From positions 1-64,000 of the forward strand of contig NZ_BSDE01000007.1 in NCBI RefSeq assembly GCF_030268085.1: a stretch of DNA of 64,000 nt, read 5' to 3'. The notes beneath the pieces were generated by a model, which had not been told where the DNA came from, ran no database searches, and saw only the letters and a program-made list of their open reading frames with translations. This DNA comes from Geothrix limicola (GTDB lineage Bacteria; Acidobacteriota; Holophagae; Holophagales; Holophagaceae). Of the stretch, positions 46,698 through 55,069 are shown piece by piece (positions within the stretch are counted from its first letter, which is position 1; each line of letters starts with the position of its first letter). The translations under genes were made by a program, and so were the position numbers.

Positions 46698-46745
46698 CCG
46701 GGTACAGGCATCCGTTCTTCTTTCCAGGGTGCTCCATTTCTGTTT

Positions 46746-46760
46746 TGGCATCCCTTTGGC
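46746..46760 (+). promoter_or_regulatory. Candidate sigma-54 promoter for flgF-flgG-flgA
   Basis: TGGCATCCCTTTGGC keeps the GG-N10-GC spacing and differs from TGGCAC-N5-TTGC at one position in each box. It lies 43 bases before the flgF ATG. Sigma-54 control of rod and hook genes is common in flagellated bacteria. Confidence 0.45.
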
Positions 46761-46803
46761 GATGGTCCTCTGTCCCGGTCGCTGGCTGGGCGAGAGGTGC
46801 CCA

Positions 46804-47547
46804 ATGGATCCTGGATACTATGTCGCTGCAGGCAGCTTGAAGGCGCGAGCCTTCCAGCTCGATGTGGTGGCCAACAACCTGGCGAATGCGGCCACGGTGG
46901 GCTACAAGCCCGACCAGCCCTTCTTCGCCGTGTTCAACAAGGCCGAGGGTAGCGGGAGGAAGCTGCCTCTGACCGGCCACCTCAACGATGGGGTGGTCTT
47001 CGCGGAAACCGGCGTGGTCACCGAGCAGGGTAATCTGCGCGCCACGGGCCGGCCCCTCGACGTGGCCATCGAAGGCAATGCCTTCCTGACCGTTCAGACC
47101 CCGGCCGGGCTCCGCGTCACGCGCGATGGCCGCCTGCAGATGGGGCTGGGCGGGCAGCTCCAGGCCATGGATGGCAGTCCGGTGGTCGGCAAAAATGGCC
47201 AGCCGATCGTGCTGGATCCGAAGAACGGAACCATTTCGATCGCGAGCGATGGCACCGTCCAGCAGAAAGAGCAGACCGTGGGCCAGCTGGATCTGAAGGC
47301 CTTCGAAAAGCCCGGCGCCTTGAAACGCACGGGCGCCCTGCGCTTCGATCCCACGGGGGCGGCGGAGGCACCGGTGAAGAGCACCGTCACCCAGGGGCAC
47401 CTGGAGCAGAGCGCCGTCGATAGTGCTTCGACCATGGTCGAGATGATCCGGCTCAACCGGCTTTACGAGATGAGCCTGAAGGTGGCCTCCACCCTCACGA
47501 ACGACCTGGATTCCCGTTCCATCAACGATGTGGCCATCAGCCGCTGA
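46804..47547 (+). CDS. flgF: Flagellar proximal rod protein FlgF
   Basis: 247 aa. The N-terminal rod helix with the NNLANAATVGYK motif and the C-terminal QSAVDSASTMVEMIRLNRLYEM coiled segment are the signature of the FlgF/FlgG/FlgE family; the start DPGYYVAAGSLKARAFQLD and gene order identify FlgF. It forms part of the periplasmic rod of the basal body and is exported by the flagellar type III system, without a signal peptide. flgG follows 36 bases later. Confidence 0.93.
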   Translation: MDPGYYVAAGSLKARAFQLDVVANNLANAATVGYKPDQPFFAVFNKAEGSGRKLPLTGHLNDGVVFAETGVVTEQGNLRATGRPLDVAIEGNAFLTVQTPAGLRVTRDGRLQMGLGGQLQAMDGSPVVGKNGQPIVLDPKNGTISIASDGTVQQKEQTVGQLDLKAFEKPGALKRTGALRFDPTGAAEAPVKSTVTQGHLEQSAVDSASTMVEMIRLNRLYEMSLKVASTLTNDLDSRSINDVAISR

Positions 47548-47583
47548 TTCCTACGTCTTCACTGAAATGATCAGGAGGTTCCC

Positions 47584-48372
47584 ATGATGCGTGCGATGTG
47601 GTCGGCCGCGGCGGGCATGAATGTCCAGCAGTTCAACATGGACACGATTTCCAACAACCTGGCCAACGTGAACACCACGGGCTACAAGAAGGCCCGCGCC
47701 GAGTTCCAGGATCTGCTCTATCAGACCGTCAACCTGGCGGGCACGAGCTCCAGCAATAACAGTACGATCCCCTCGGGCATCCAGATGGGCCACGGCGCCA
47801 AGCTGCAGAGCCTCCAGCGGCAGTACACGACGGGCAACCTGAGGCAGACGGGCAACCGTTTCGACATGGCCATCGAAGGCGATGGCTTCTTCAAGGTCAC
47901 CACGCCCGATGGCACCCTGGCCTACACCCGCGATGGCAGCTTCACCACGGATCAGAATGGGGCGCTCGTGAATTCCTCGGGCTACTTGATGGATCCCCAG
48001 ATCACCATCCCCCAGGACACCCTCAGCGTGACCGTCGCGCCGGACGGCACCGTGAGCGTCACCCAGACGGGCCAGACCCAGCCCCAGGTCGTGGGCCAGA
48101 TCACCATCACCCATTTTGTGAATCCCACGGGATTGAACCAGCTGGGCCGGAACCTGATGCAGCCCACCCTGGCCAGCGGCGACGCCATCGATGGGGTTCC
48201 AGGCACCGATGGTCTGGGCACCATCAACCAGGGCTCCCTCGAAGTCTCCAACGTGGATGTGGCCGAGGAGATGGTGAACATGATCATCGGCCAGCGAGCC
48301 TACGAGGCAAACTCGAAGACCATCCAGACCGTGGACAACATGCTCAGCCTCGTGAACAACCTCAAGCGGTAG
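47584..48372 (+). CDS. flgG: Flagellar distal rod protein FlgG
   Basis: 262 aa, typical FlgG length. Seen: MRAMWSAAAGMNVQQFNMDTISNNLANVNTTGYK at the start, the long FlgG-specific insert after it, QTGNRFDMAIEGDGFFKV, and the C-terminal VDVAEEMVNMIIGQRAYEANSK. It builds the distal rod that crosses the periplasm. AGGAGG precedes the ATG. Between flgF and flgA in one operon. Confidence 0.97.
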   Translation: MMRAMWSAAAGMNVQQFNMDTISNNLANVNTTGYKKARAEFQDLLYQTVNLAGTSSSNNSTIPSGIQMGHGAKLQSLQRQYTTGNLRQTGNRFDMAIEGDGFFKVTTPDGTLAYTRDGSFTTDQNGALVNSSGYLMDPQITIPQDTLSVTVAPDGTVSVTQTGQTQPQVVGQITITHFVNPTGLNQLGRNLMQPTLASGDAIDGVPGTDGLGTINQGSLEVSNVDVAEEMVNMIIGQRAYEANSKTIQTVDNMLSLVNNLKR

Positions 48373-48376
48373 TCCG

Positions 48377-49054
48377 ATGCGCACCGCTGCCCTGTTCCTC
48401 CTCCCGGCTCTGCTCCAGGCCCAGTCGCCAGAAGCTCCCGCCGAACGTCTGGCCGAAGCGGCCCTGGCCTTCGCCAAGGCCGAGGCCAAGAAATTCGGAG
48501 GCGAGCACACCTTCAAGGTCGCCCAGCCTCCGCGCGTTCCCACGACCAGGCCCGGAAACCTCGTCTTCGAGCCCACCCACCTGAGCAAGCGGGAGCCCAT
48601 CGGACGCTTCTTCGTGGTGGTGGCCCTGAAGGTGGATGGCGAGCGGGTGGGCATGACCCGGGTCGATCTGGAGGGCAGCTGGGTGGGCATGGTGCTGCGC
48701 GCCAAGGGCGACCTGGCCCGCCAGACCGAACTCAGCGCCGAGCAGGTGGAGGCGGTGCCCTTCGAGGGCGTGCCCCCGGATGGTGCGCTCACCGAGGTGC
48801 CCGAAGGTCTGCGGCTCATGCGCGCCGTCGTTTCAGGCAAGATCCTCACCCGCGCGGATCTGGAGGCCATCCCCCTGATCCAGTCCGGCGACAAGGTGCG
48901 CCTGACGGGCAGCCACGAGGCCCTGACCGTGACCATCGACACCACGGCCCGCAGCCGGGCGGGCCTGGGCGACCGGGTGCGGCTGGAGGCACCGGGTGCC
49001 CGCCGGCAGATCACCGCCATCGTCACGGGGCCCGGAGAGGCGCGGCTGCAGTAG
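48377..49054 (+). CDS. flgA: Flagellar P-ring assembly chaperone FlgA
   Basis: 225 aa, 4 bases after flgG. Signal peptide (LFLLPALLQAQ), a variable first half, then the SAF-like domain with SGKILTRADLEAIPLIQSGDKVRL and the C-terminal LGDRVRLEAPGARRQITAIVTGPGEARL. It chaperones FlgI during P-ring assembly in the periplasm. flgH and flgI, which often follow, are absent here, so the flagellar set is split. Confidence 0.88.
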   Translation: MRTAALFLLPALLQAQSPEAPAERLAEAALAFAKAEAKKFGGEHTFKVAQPPRVPTTRPGNLVFEPTHLSKREPIGRFFVVVALKVDGERVGMTRVDLEGSWVGMVLRAKGDLARQTELSAEQVEAVPFEGVPPDGALTEVPEGLRLMRAVVSGKILTRADLEAIPLIQSGDKVRLTGSHEALTVTIDTTARSRAGLGDRVRLEAPGARRQITAIVTGPGEARLQ

Positions 49055-49075
49055 CGGCTGATTGCAGATCTTTCC

Positions 49076-49104
49076 TTGGCTGAAAAGGCTTTCGGCCGTA
49101 TTCT
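49076..49104 (+). promoter_or_regulatory. Sigma-70 type promoter of the DUF1292 gene
   Basis: TTGGCT (49076-49081) and TATTCT (49099-49104) are separated by exactly 17 bp and lie just upstream of the gene at 49129. The leader is short and includes AAGGAGG. Confidence 0.55.
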
Positions 49105-49128
49105 GGTCCTTCGCGCAAGGAGGAGCCC

Positions 49129-49476
49129 ATGGCTCACGAAGGTCACGAACACGGACCGAACTGCAACCACGATCACGACGATTCCTTCGAAATCGAAGTC
49201 GTTGAACTCGAAGACGAGAACGGCGAGAAGGAAGAGTTCGCGATCCTGGAAGAGCTCGAGTTCGAAGGCCGCAACTTCGCCATCCTGGCGCCCCTGGCCG
49301 AGCTGCAGGCCCAGGAAGAAGGCACCGCGGATCCCGAAGAGGGCCTGAGCCTGGAGATCTTCGAGGTGAAGGACGACATGTTCACCCCCCTGGAAGACGA
49401 AGAACTGGCCGAGCGCCTCATGAAGCACCTCGACGAGCAGGAAGCCAAGCTCAAGGCCGAGGAAGAGAAGGACTGA
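49129..49476 (+). CDS. DUF1292 family protein with His-rich N terminus
   Basis: 115 aa, very acidic. The first 18 residues, MAHEGHEHGPNCNHDHDD, are rich in His with one Cys and could bind zinc, nickel or copper. The rest matches DUF1292 (EIEVVELEDENGEKEEFAILEELEFEGRNFAILAPL), a small protein of unknown function common in Firmicutes. AAGGAGG upstream. Flanked by its own promoter and a palindromic terminator. The His-rich extension is unusual for the family as I know it. Confidence 0.8.
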   Translation: MAHEGHEHGPNCNHDHDDSFEIEVVELEDENGEKEEFAILEELEFEGRNFAILAPLAELQAQEEGTADPEEGLSLEIFEVKDDMFTPLEDEELAERLMKHLDEQEAKLKAEEEKD

Positions 49477-49500
49477 CGGACACGCTCCATCTGGTTCGCA

Positions 49501-49528
49501 GGGAGGCCCCCGGATCCGGGGGCCTTCC
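49501..49528 (+). terminator. Palindromic hairpin after the DUF1292 gene
   Basis: Positions 49504-49525 are a perfect 22-bp palindrome centred on GGATCC, extended by three more pairs. The following bases are only moderately T-rich, so termination strength is uncertain. Confidence 0.55.
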
Positions 49529-49633
49529 TCGTTGATGGGGTGAATCGGCCTTCTCCCTGGCCATTCGATGGGACAGGGGCGTGCAAGGCCAGCATGCCCG
49601 CTGGTCTGAAGGGAAGTTCCGCTCGCCGCTCGG

Positions 49634-50737
49634 GTGCCGAGACTTCATCATGGCTCTGTGCGAAACCCCCGTGTGAGCTGGATCCTGAGTGTCCTGATCG
49701 CCGCGGCTGCCTGCCGCGGGATTCAGGCGCAGGGTGATTTAGAGGCGCGCATCGCATCCGCCGAACAGGTCATGAACCGCTTCTACCGCGGCGAACGGAT
49801 CGAGGCGACCATCGAGCGATCGAACGCCGGCATCAAGGCCTACAACGCCCACGTCCTGAGCGTTCAGGCGGAGACCGAAAGAGAGCGCGCCAAGCTCGAC
49901 AAGCTGCTGGCGGCCATCGAGGACCTGCGCGGGAAACTCAGGGCCATGGATCTGGAAATCAAGCAGCAGCCCGCGGGCGTGGGTTACGAAGCCACCAAGC
50001 GAAAGGTGGATGCGAGGAACGCTCTCGTCCGGCAGATCAATGAAGAGACCACGGCGGCAAGACCCTTCATCGATGCCTACAACGATCTGGTGAGACGAAC
50101 GCAGCTGGCGCTCGATCAGGAACGCAAGAAAGCCATGGGCACCCAGGATGCCGTGAACGCCCGGTTGGCAGCCTATTCGGCCTTCACCAAGTCGGGTGAG
50201 GATGTGGCCTTCTTTCTCGACTTGAACCGGGTGCTGGCCGAGGCCCGGCAGGGGCTGCGTGAGCACCCGGGGGATTCCAGCCTTCAGGCGCTGGTGGATC
50301 GAGCCCGTGCATTCAGGCGGGAACTGGCGACCTGGGTGATGGAGGGCCAGGCTCTGAAACCCAACGGCCTCGTGATCGTGGAGGCTCTGGCGGGGGACGA
50401 GCCTTGCTGGTTCATCGTGGATACCGGCGCCATGGATACCATCGTGAGCGAGGAGATCCTGAAGGCCATCGGGCAGGGGCAGCAGCTTGGCAAGGAGACC
50501 TCCCTATCCGTGGTGGGCGGGATGAGGGTCACGGGCCTGGCCTGTCGCATTCCGCGCCTGTCCGTGGCGGGTCAGGCTCTCAGCGACGTGGTGGCGTCGG
50601 CGGTGCGTCCCTCAGACGTGGGCATCGACGGGCTTCTGGGGCAGAGCTTCCTCAAGCTCTTCGTCTACACCATCGACGAAAGACTTCCAGCCAAGCTGAT
50701 CCTCACGCGAAGGTCGCCTGAAAGCGGTACCCACTGA
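49634..50737 (+). CDS. Secreted coiled-coil protein with retropepsin-like aspartic protease domain
   Basis: About 367 aa from a GTG at 49634; a GTG at 49658 would give a cleaner signal peptide (ILSVLIAAAACRGIQAQ), and neither has a good ribosome site. Residues 40-210 are a charged helical coiled coil (AETERERAKLDKLLAAIEDLRGKL). The C-terminal 110 residues carry CWFIVDTGAMDTIVSEEIL and GIDGLLGQSFLKLF, the DTG and second flap/hydrophobic motif of single-domain retroviral-type aspartyl proteases, which work as dimers. The coiled coil may drive dimerisation. Substrate unknown; stand-alone gene. Confidence 0.78.
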   Translation: MPRLHHGSVRNPRVSWILSVLIAAAACRGIQAQGDLEARIASAEQVMNRFYRGERIEATIERSNAGIKAYNAHVLSVQAETERERAKLDKLLAAIEDLRGKLRAMDLEIKQQPAGVGYEATKRKVDARNALVRQINEETTAARPFIDAYNDLVRRTQLALDQERKKAMGTQDAVNARLAAYSAFTKSGEDVAFFLDLNRVLAEARQGLREHPGDSSLQALVDRARAFRRELATWVMEGQALKPNGLVIVEALAGDEPCWFIVDTGAMDTIVSEEILKAIGQGQQLGKETSLSVVGGMRVTGLACRIPRLSVAGQALSDVVASAVRPSDVGIDGLLGQSFLKLFVYTIDERLPAKLILTRRSPESGTH

Positions 50738-50800
50738 CTCGAGACACCGGCAGCTCGACGTGCTACAGTGCTGCATCACACCCAGATTCAAGGCTTAACA

Positions 50801-51673
50801 ATGACTACTCGTTGGAATGCCCGTTTACCACATGTCGTGGTCGAAGAGACGCGTGGTGAGCTTCCGCCTGGACTGCAGGTCCATCCCATCCTGAAGGCGG
50901 CCGCTCCACCGAATCGCCCCCTGTCTTTGTCGCTGTCTTGTGCGGCCATACTCCTGCTGTCAGCGGGTTCCGTTTATCTCTCTGTGCTGAGCCAGGAATA
51001 TCAACTTCGGGCTTTGCAAGACCACTCGAAAACCATTGAACTCCTCTTGGATGAGGGGGGGGATGGGCTACCGGCAGGCCCTCTCTCCAGCGGTGGAGGA
51101 ATGCCCCTGGATCAGCCCAAATCCCACGCCGTGAATGTCCCGGTCGATCTGGCCGCCCTGTCCACGCACATTGATCCTCGAGAAGACATTCCCGAGCCCA
51201 TGATTCCCCTCGAGCCTTCTTCGGAGCGGCCGCTGGAACTTCTGCACCTCCAGCCCGGCCTGCTGCCCTCCATCAATCCCGGACATGGGAATGGAATCGG
51301 GAGTGGTTTGGGGAACGAGACCGGAAACGGCCTGGGCGCGGGGCTTGGCCAAGGCCGGGGGTCCACCTGGATCCACTCCGCGCGCGGCGACGAAGAACTC
51401 AAGGTCGCCGTGAACTTCCGCGATGTGCATGACTACATTCCTCCCGAATATCCCGCGGAGGCCGTGTCTGAGCACATTTCAGGCGTGGTGATCCTTAGGG
51501 TCACCATCGATACGAAGGGCACTCCGGTCAAGTGGACCGTGATCGAGGGGCATCCCCTCCTGGTCGCGGCCACCCTGAAGGTATTCCCCCGCTGGCATTT
51601 CGTTCCGCCCGTCTACCAAGGTGAAAAGGTCGGGGCTACCTTCGAGGTCGGCATCCGCTTCACGTTGAAGTGA
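50801..51673 (+). CDS. TonB-like energy transducer with Gly-rich linker
   Basis: 290 aa from the ATG at 50801 (AAGG upstream). One membrane helix (LSLSLSCAAILLLSAGSVYL, about 40-60), a short helical region, then a periplasmic linker with a Gly/Asn run (HGNGIGSGLGNETGNGLGAG) instead of the usual Pro-Lys stretch. A TonB C-terminal domain follows (about 205-290: YPAEAVSEHISGVVILRVTIDTKGTPV, RWHFVPPVYQGEKVGATFEVGIRF). ExbB/ExbD are not adjacent. It could energise one of the receptors in this window. Confidence 0.78.
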   Translation: MTTRWNARLPHVVVEETRGELPPGLQVHPILKAAAPPNRPLSLSLSCAAILLLSAGSVYLSVLSQEYQLRALQDHSKTIELLLDEGGDGLPAGPLSSGGGMPLDQPKSHAVNVPVDLAALSTHIDPREDIPEPMIPLEPSSERPLELLHLQPGLLPSINPGHGNGIGSGLGNETGNGLGAGLGQGRGSTWIHSARGDEELKVAVNFRDVHDYIPPEYPAEAVSEHISGVVILRVTIDTKGTPVKWTVIEGHPLLVAATLKVFPRWHFVPPVYQGEKVGATFEVGIRFTLK

Positions 51674-51718
51674 CCCTGGGGCCGGTGCCGGAGCCCGCTC
51701 GTGCCTTAAGCTGGAAGG

Positions 51719-53665
51719 ATGCTGCCAGACTCACTCCGCTTCGAAGGCCGAATCCTCTTCCTGTCAGAGGATCCGGCGCAGGTCCGGCGCCAGCTCGGGG
51801 GTGAGGATCTGGATTTGGAGGCGGCGCTGCCCCTGCGCGATCAGATCAGCACGGACGAGATCACACCGGCCTTCATCTGCTACCACTACGACGAGAAGCT
51901 GGGCGACTTCCCCTACCTGGGTCTGAAGTGTGGCGAGGCGTTTCCGCTAAAGGAAGGCTCGGTGCGCGCCGGGGGATTCGCCATCAGCGTGGCGGGCAAG
52001 CGCCGGGGCAAGGGGAGCAGCCGCGAAGCCAGCCCCTACGCGGAGCAGTGCGCGGGCATCCGCCTGGTGATCGCGGAAAGCTTCGAGCGCATCTACCGCC
52101 AGAACTGCCAGAACCTGGGGCTCCTCACGAGCACGGATTTCGGATTGATCCGGCAGATCCGACGGGGCGACGCCATTCCACTGGCCGAATTCCTCGACGG
52201 GCTGGATTCCGTCACGGCCGAGATCGTGCGCCGCGGCGGGCTCTTCGCCTACAACGCCGCGCGGATGAAGGGCGAGGTGGTGCCGCCCGTGCCATCTCGC
52301 GCGTCGCGCCCCATGACCTACGCCGAGAAGTTGCTGGCACGCCACGCGGTGGTGGACGCGGCGGCAGGGCAGGTGGGCCTGTCGTCGGTGCGGCCCGGGG
52401 ACGGCCTGTTCGTGAAAGCAGACTGGCGCTTCAGCCACGAATACGTGACGCCCATGGCCGCCCGCTTCCTGGAAAAGGCGCTGGGTCCCGAGGCCGTTCT
52501 GCACGATCCCGGCAGCATCCTCGCCTTCCGGGATCACCTCACGTTCCTGTCGCACAGCATGCGTTCCGAGCATCGCGACATGGGCCTGCTGACGGTGGCC
52601 GAGCGCCTCAAGCCCGCGCAGGAGGCCTTCTGCGCGAGGCATGGCATCCGGCTCCACGGCGAACTGGACGACGCCTCGGGCAGCGAAGGCATCTGCCACG
52701 CGCTCATGGCCGAGCGCTATGCCTGTCCGGGCCAGGTTGTGGTGGGCACGGATTCCCACACGCCACACGCCGGGGCCTTGGGTTGCCTCGCCTTTGGTGT
52801 CGGCACCACGGACATCGCCTGCGCCTGGGTGACGGGGGACGTGCGCGTCACGGCCCCGCCCACCCTGCGTGTGCGCCTGCGCGGACGGCTGAGGGCTGGT
52901 GTGTCCGCCAAGGACGTTGTCCTCCACCTGCTGGCCCAGCCCCTCCTCCGCGAGGGGGGCGCCCTCGGCCACGTCGTCGAATACCAGGGCGAAGGTCTTC
53001 TGGATCTCGATACGGATGAGCGCGCGACGCTGACCAATATGGCCGCGGAAATCGGCGGCTTCACGGGCCTCATCGCGCCGGATGCCGAGACTCTGCGGTT
53101 CATCCGGGAACGCCGCGGGGTGGACCTTGCGCTGGAACCCTGGATGCGCGGAGACGAGGGGGCGGAGTACGCACAGACCCTGGACCTGGACTGCGGAACC
53201 CTGGGGCCCATGCTGGCGCGTCCGGGCGACCCCGGAAACGGCGTGGCGCTGTCGGATCTTCGCGAGGCCGTGCCCATCCACATCGCCTACCTGGGCAGCT
53301 GCACGGGGGGAAAGCGCGAAGACCTGCGCCGGGCCTTCGAGGTGATCCGACCCGCCGCGGCCGAGGGGCGCCGGGTGCCCGATGGCGTGCAGTTCTTCGT
53401 GCAGTGCGGCAGCGAGGATGTGCGACGCCATGCGGTGGCCGAGGGCTGGATCGCCGCCTTCGAGGCCGTGGGTGCCATCGTGCTGGGCAGCTCCTGCGGG
53501 GCCTGTATCAACGCGGGGCCCGGCGTGTCCACCCGGCCCGACCAGGTGACCATCAGCGCCATCAACCGGAACTTCCCGGGCCGCAGCGGCCCCGGCCAGA
53601 TGTGGCTGGCCAGCCCCGCCACCGTGGCCGCCAGCGCCCTGGCGGGACGGATCGTGTCCGCCTAG
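51719..53665 (+). CDS. Aconitase-family hydratase with permuted domains
   Basis: 648 aa. The swivel (LeuD/IPMD small-subunit-like) domain is at the N terminus (about 1-165: LRDQISTDEITPAFICY, GGFAISVAGKRRGKGSSREASPYAEQ), and the [4Fe-4S] catalytic part follows (GTDSHTPHAGALGCLAFGVG; cluster Cys in YLGSCTGGKREDL and SSCGACINAGPG). Aconitases normally have the swivel domain last, or on a separate subunit. Substrate (isopropylmalate, homoaconitate, methylcitrate or other) cannot be told from sequence. No leu or citrate genes are adjacent. It starts 45 bases after the TonB-like gene. Confidence 0.85.
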   Translation: MLPDSLRFEGRILFLSEDPAQVRRQLGGEDLDLEAALPLRDQISTDEITPAFICYHYDEKLGDFPYLGLKCGEAFPLKEGSVRAGGFAISVAGKRRGKGSSREASPYAEQCAGIRLVIAESFERIYRQNCQNLGLLTSTDFGLIRQIRRGDAIPLAEFLDGLDSVTAEIVRRGGLFAYNAARMKGEVVPPVPSRASRPMTYAEKLLARHAVVDAAAGQVGLSSVRPGDGLFVKADWRFSHEYVTPMAARFLEKALGPEAVLHDPGSILAFRDHLTFLSHSMRSEHRDMGLLTVAERLKPAQEAFCARHGIRLHGELDDASGSEGICHALMAERYACPGQVVVGTDSHTPHAGALGCLAFGVGTTDIACAWVTGDVRVTAPPTLRVRLRGRLRAGVSAKDVVLHLLAQPLLREGGALGHVVEYQGEGLLDLDTDERATLTNMAAEIGGFTGLIAPDAETLRFIRERRGVDLALEPWMRGDEGAEYAQTLDLDCGTLGPMLARPGDPGNGVALSDLREAVPIHIAYLGSCTGGKREDLRRAFEVIRPAAAEGRRVPDGVQFFVQCGSEDVRRHAVAEGWIAAFEAVGAIVLGSSCGACINAGPGVSTRPDQVTISAINRNFPGRSGPGQMWLASPATVAASALAGRIVSA

Positions 53666-53761
53666 ACCCCGGAAAGGTTGGGTGCCGTTGGACCCGGACC
53701 CGCTAAGGTAAAGGGATTGGGTCGATCACGACTGGTCGGTTCCCCAGCTTTCGTGGAGACC

Positions 53762-54667
53762 ATGCCCGACATGCGACGCCTCAGCATCTGCACCCTGGCC
53801 CTGTCATCGGTTTGGATGTTCGCGGAAGATGCCGCGCCCGCCCCGGCAAACCCGGAGCCTCGGCCCGTCGAATCGGTGTCGAAGTCTCTGGTGATAGGGC
53901 CGCTGGTGATGGACAGCCCCTCCGATCCGGATCGTTTCTCGAACCTGCCCCGCCTGGTGCTGGATGACGCGGGGCACCTCATCACGGCCCCCGCGCGCTG
54001 GGATCGGTCCGACTGGCTGATGGCCGGCGCCGGTGTGGCGCTGGTGGCGGGCACGGCCGTGACCCTCGATCGCTCGACGGCGACCTATGTGACCAATCAT
54101 GCCAACGCCTCGTCGGACCGCGTGGCCAAGGCCGTGCAGAACCTCGGCGGCGCGCCCAGCGTGCTGATCGCGGGCGGAACCTATCTCGCCGGCGTCGTCT
54201 TCAAGGATCCGGAGATCCGCGCCACGGGCATCGACACCATGGCGACGATGGGGCTCGCGCAGATCCTGATCGCCATCCCGCTGAAGGTCGCCACGGGGCG
54301 GTCCCGGCCCTCGGCGGGCCTGGGCGCCCATGACTTCCATCCCTTCAAGGGCAGCCAATCCTTTCCATCCGGACATACCACCCAGGCCTTCGCGTTGGCT
54401 TCGGTGATTTCCGAACATGCCGACCGACCCTGGGTCTCCTGCCTCTCCTACGGGCTCGCGGGCCTGGTGGGCCTGGCCCGGGTGGAGCAGCGCCAGCACT
54501 TCATGTCCGACGTGGTGGCCGGCGGGTTGATCGGCACCTTCGTCGGCAAGTCCGTGGTCTCGTACAACCAGTCCCTGCGCGCGAAGGCGAACTCGAAAGT
54601 GTCCTTCAGCTTCTCGCCCGTGGTCCAGCCCGGCGGCTACGGCTTCAGCCTGGCGATGAAGTTCTGA
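53762..54667 (+). CDS. PAP2-family phosphatase, exported
   Basis: 301 aa from ATG 53762; ATG 53771 is equally possible. Signal-like N terminus, then the PAP2 motifs: KVATGRSRPS (KX6RP), QSFPSGHTTQAF (PSGH) and ARVEQRQHFMSDV (SRX5HX3D, with Ala for Ser). Such enzymes dephosphorylate undecaprenyl-PP, phosphatidate or lipid A in the periplasm or outer membrane. The C-terminal FSFSPVVQPGGYGFSLAMKF looks like outer-membrane beta strands. It converges with and overlaps dgkA by 23 nt, so lipid phosphate turnover is a shared theme. Confidence 0.85.
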   Translation: MPDMRRLSICTLALSSVWMFAEDAAPAPANPEPRPVESVSKSLVIGPLVMDSPSDPDRFSNLPRLVLDDAGHLITAPARWDRSDWLMAGAGVALVAGTAVTLDRSTATYVTNHANASSDRVAKAVQNLGGAPSVLIAGGTYLAGVVFKDPEIRATGIDTMATMGLAQILIAIPLKVATGRSRPSAGLGAHDFHPFKGSQSFPSGHTTQAFALASVISEHADRPWVSCLSYGLAGLVGLARVEQRQHFMSDVVAGGLIGTFVGKSVVSYNQSLRAKANSKVSFSFSPVVQPGGYGFSLAMKF

Positions 54668-55016
54668 CGACCATCGACCAGAGGAACGCGAGGAAGGTGC
54701 CCACGGCGCTGAAGCTGAAGACCAGCACGGCTCCGGCGGCGCAGTCCTTCGCAACCTTGATGGCGGGATGGATCTCGGGATGCAGGTGGTCGAGGGTCTG
54801 CTCCAGGGCCGTGTTGAACAGCTCCGCGGCGAGCACCAGGCCGCAGTTCATCAGGAGCAGCGCCCACCAGATGGCCGGGGGGCGCAGGGCGATGAGCACG
54901 GCAACCACACCCAGCGCCATCCAGGCCTGGGTGCGGAAACTGGCCTCCTGCTTCCAGGCGCTGCGGATGCCCTGCAGGCTGTAGGAGAGACGCTTGTGGA
55001 ACGGCTGGTTCTTCAT
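54645..55016 (-). CDS. dgkA: Diacylglycerol kinase DgkA
   Basis: 123 aa, the same size as E. coli DgkA (122 aa), from the ATG at 55016 with AAGG upstream; longer starts exist in the frame. Three membrane helices and the family signature AAELFNTALEQTLDHLHPEIHP with VAKDCAAGAVLVF. A trimeric inner-membrane kinase that phosphorylates diacylglycerol (or undecaprenol in Gram-positives). The upstream GAF-domain gene is on the same strand, 53 bp away. Confidence 0.93.
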   Translation of the reverse strand: MKNQPFHKRLSYSLQGIRSAWKQEASFRTQAWMALGVVAVLIALRPPAIWWALLLMNCGLVLAAELFNTALEQTLDHLHPEIHPAIKVAKDCAAGAVLVFSFSAVGTFLAFLWSMVVRTSSPG

Positions 55017-55069
55017 GCAGACCTTGGCGGGAAGCCCCATTGTGCCATCGGAGCTTTCTCCCGCCGCCA

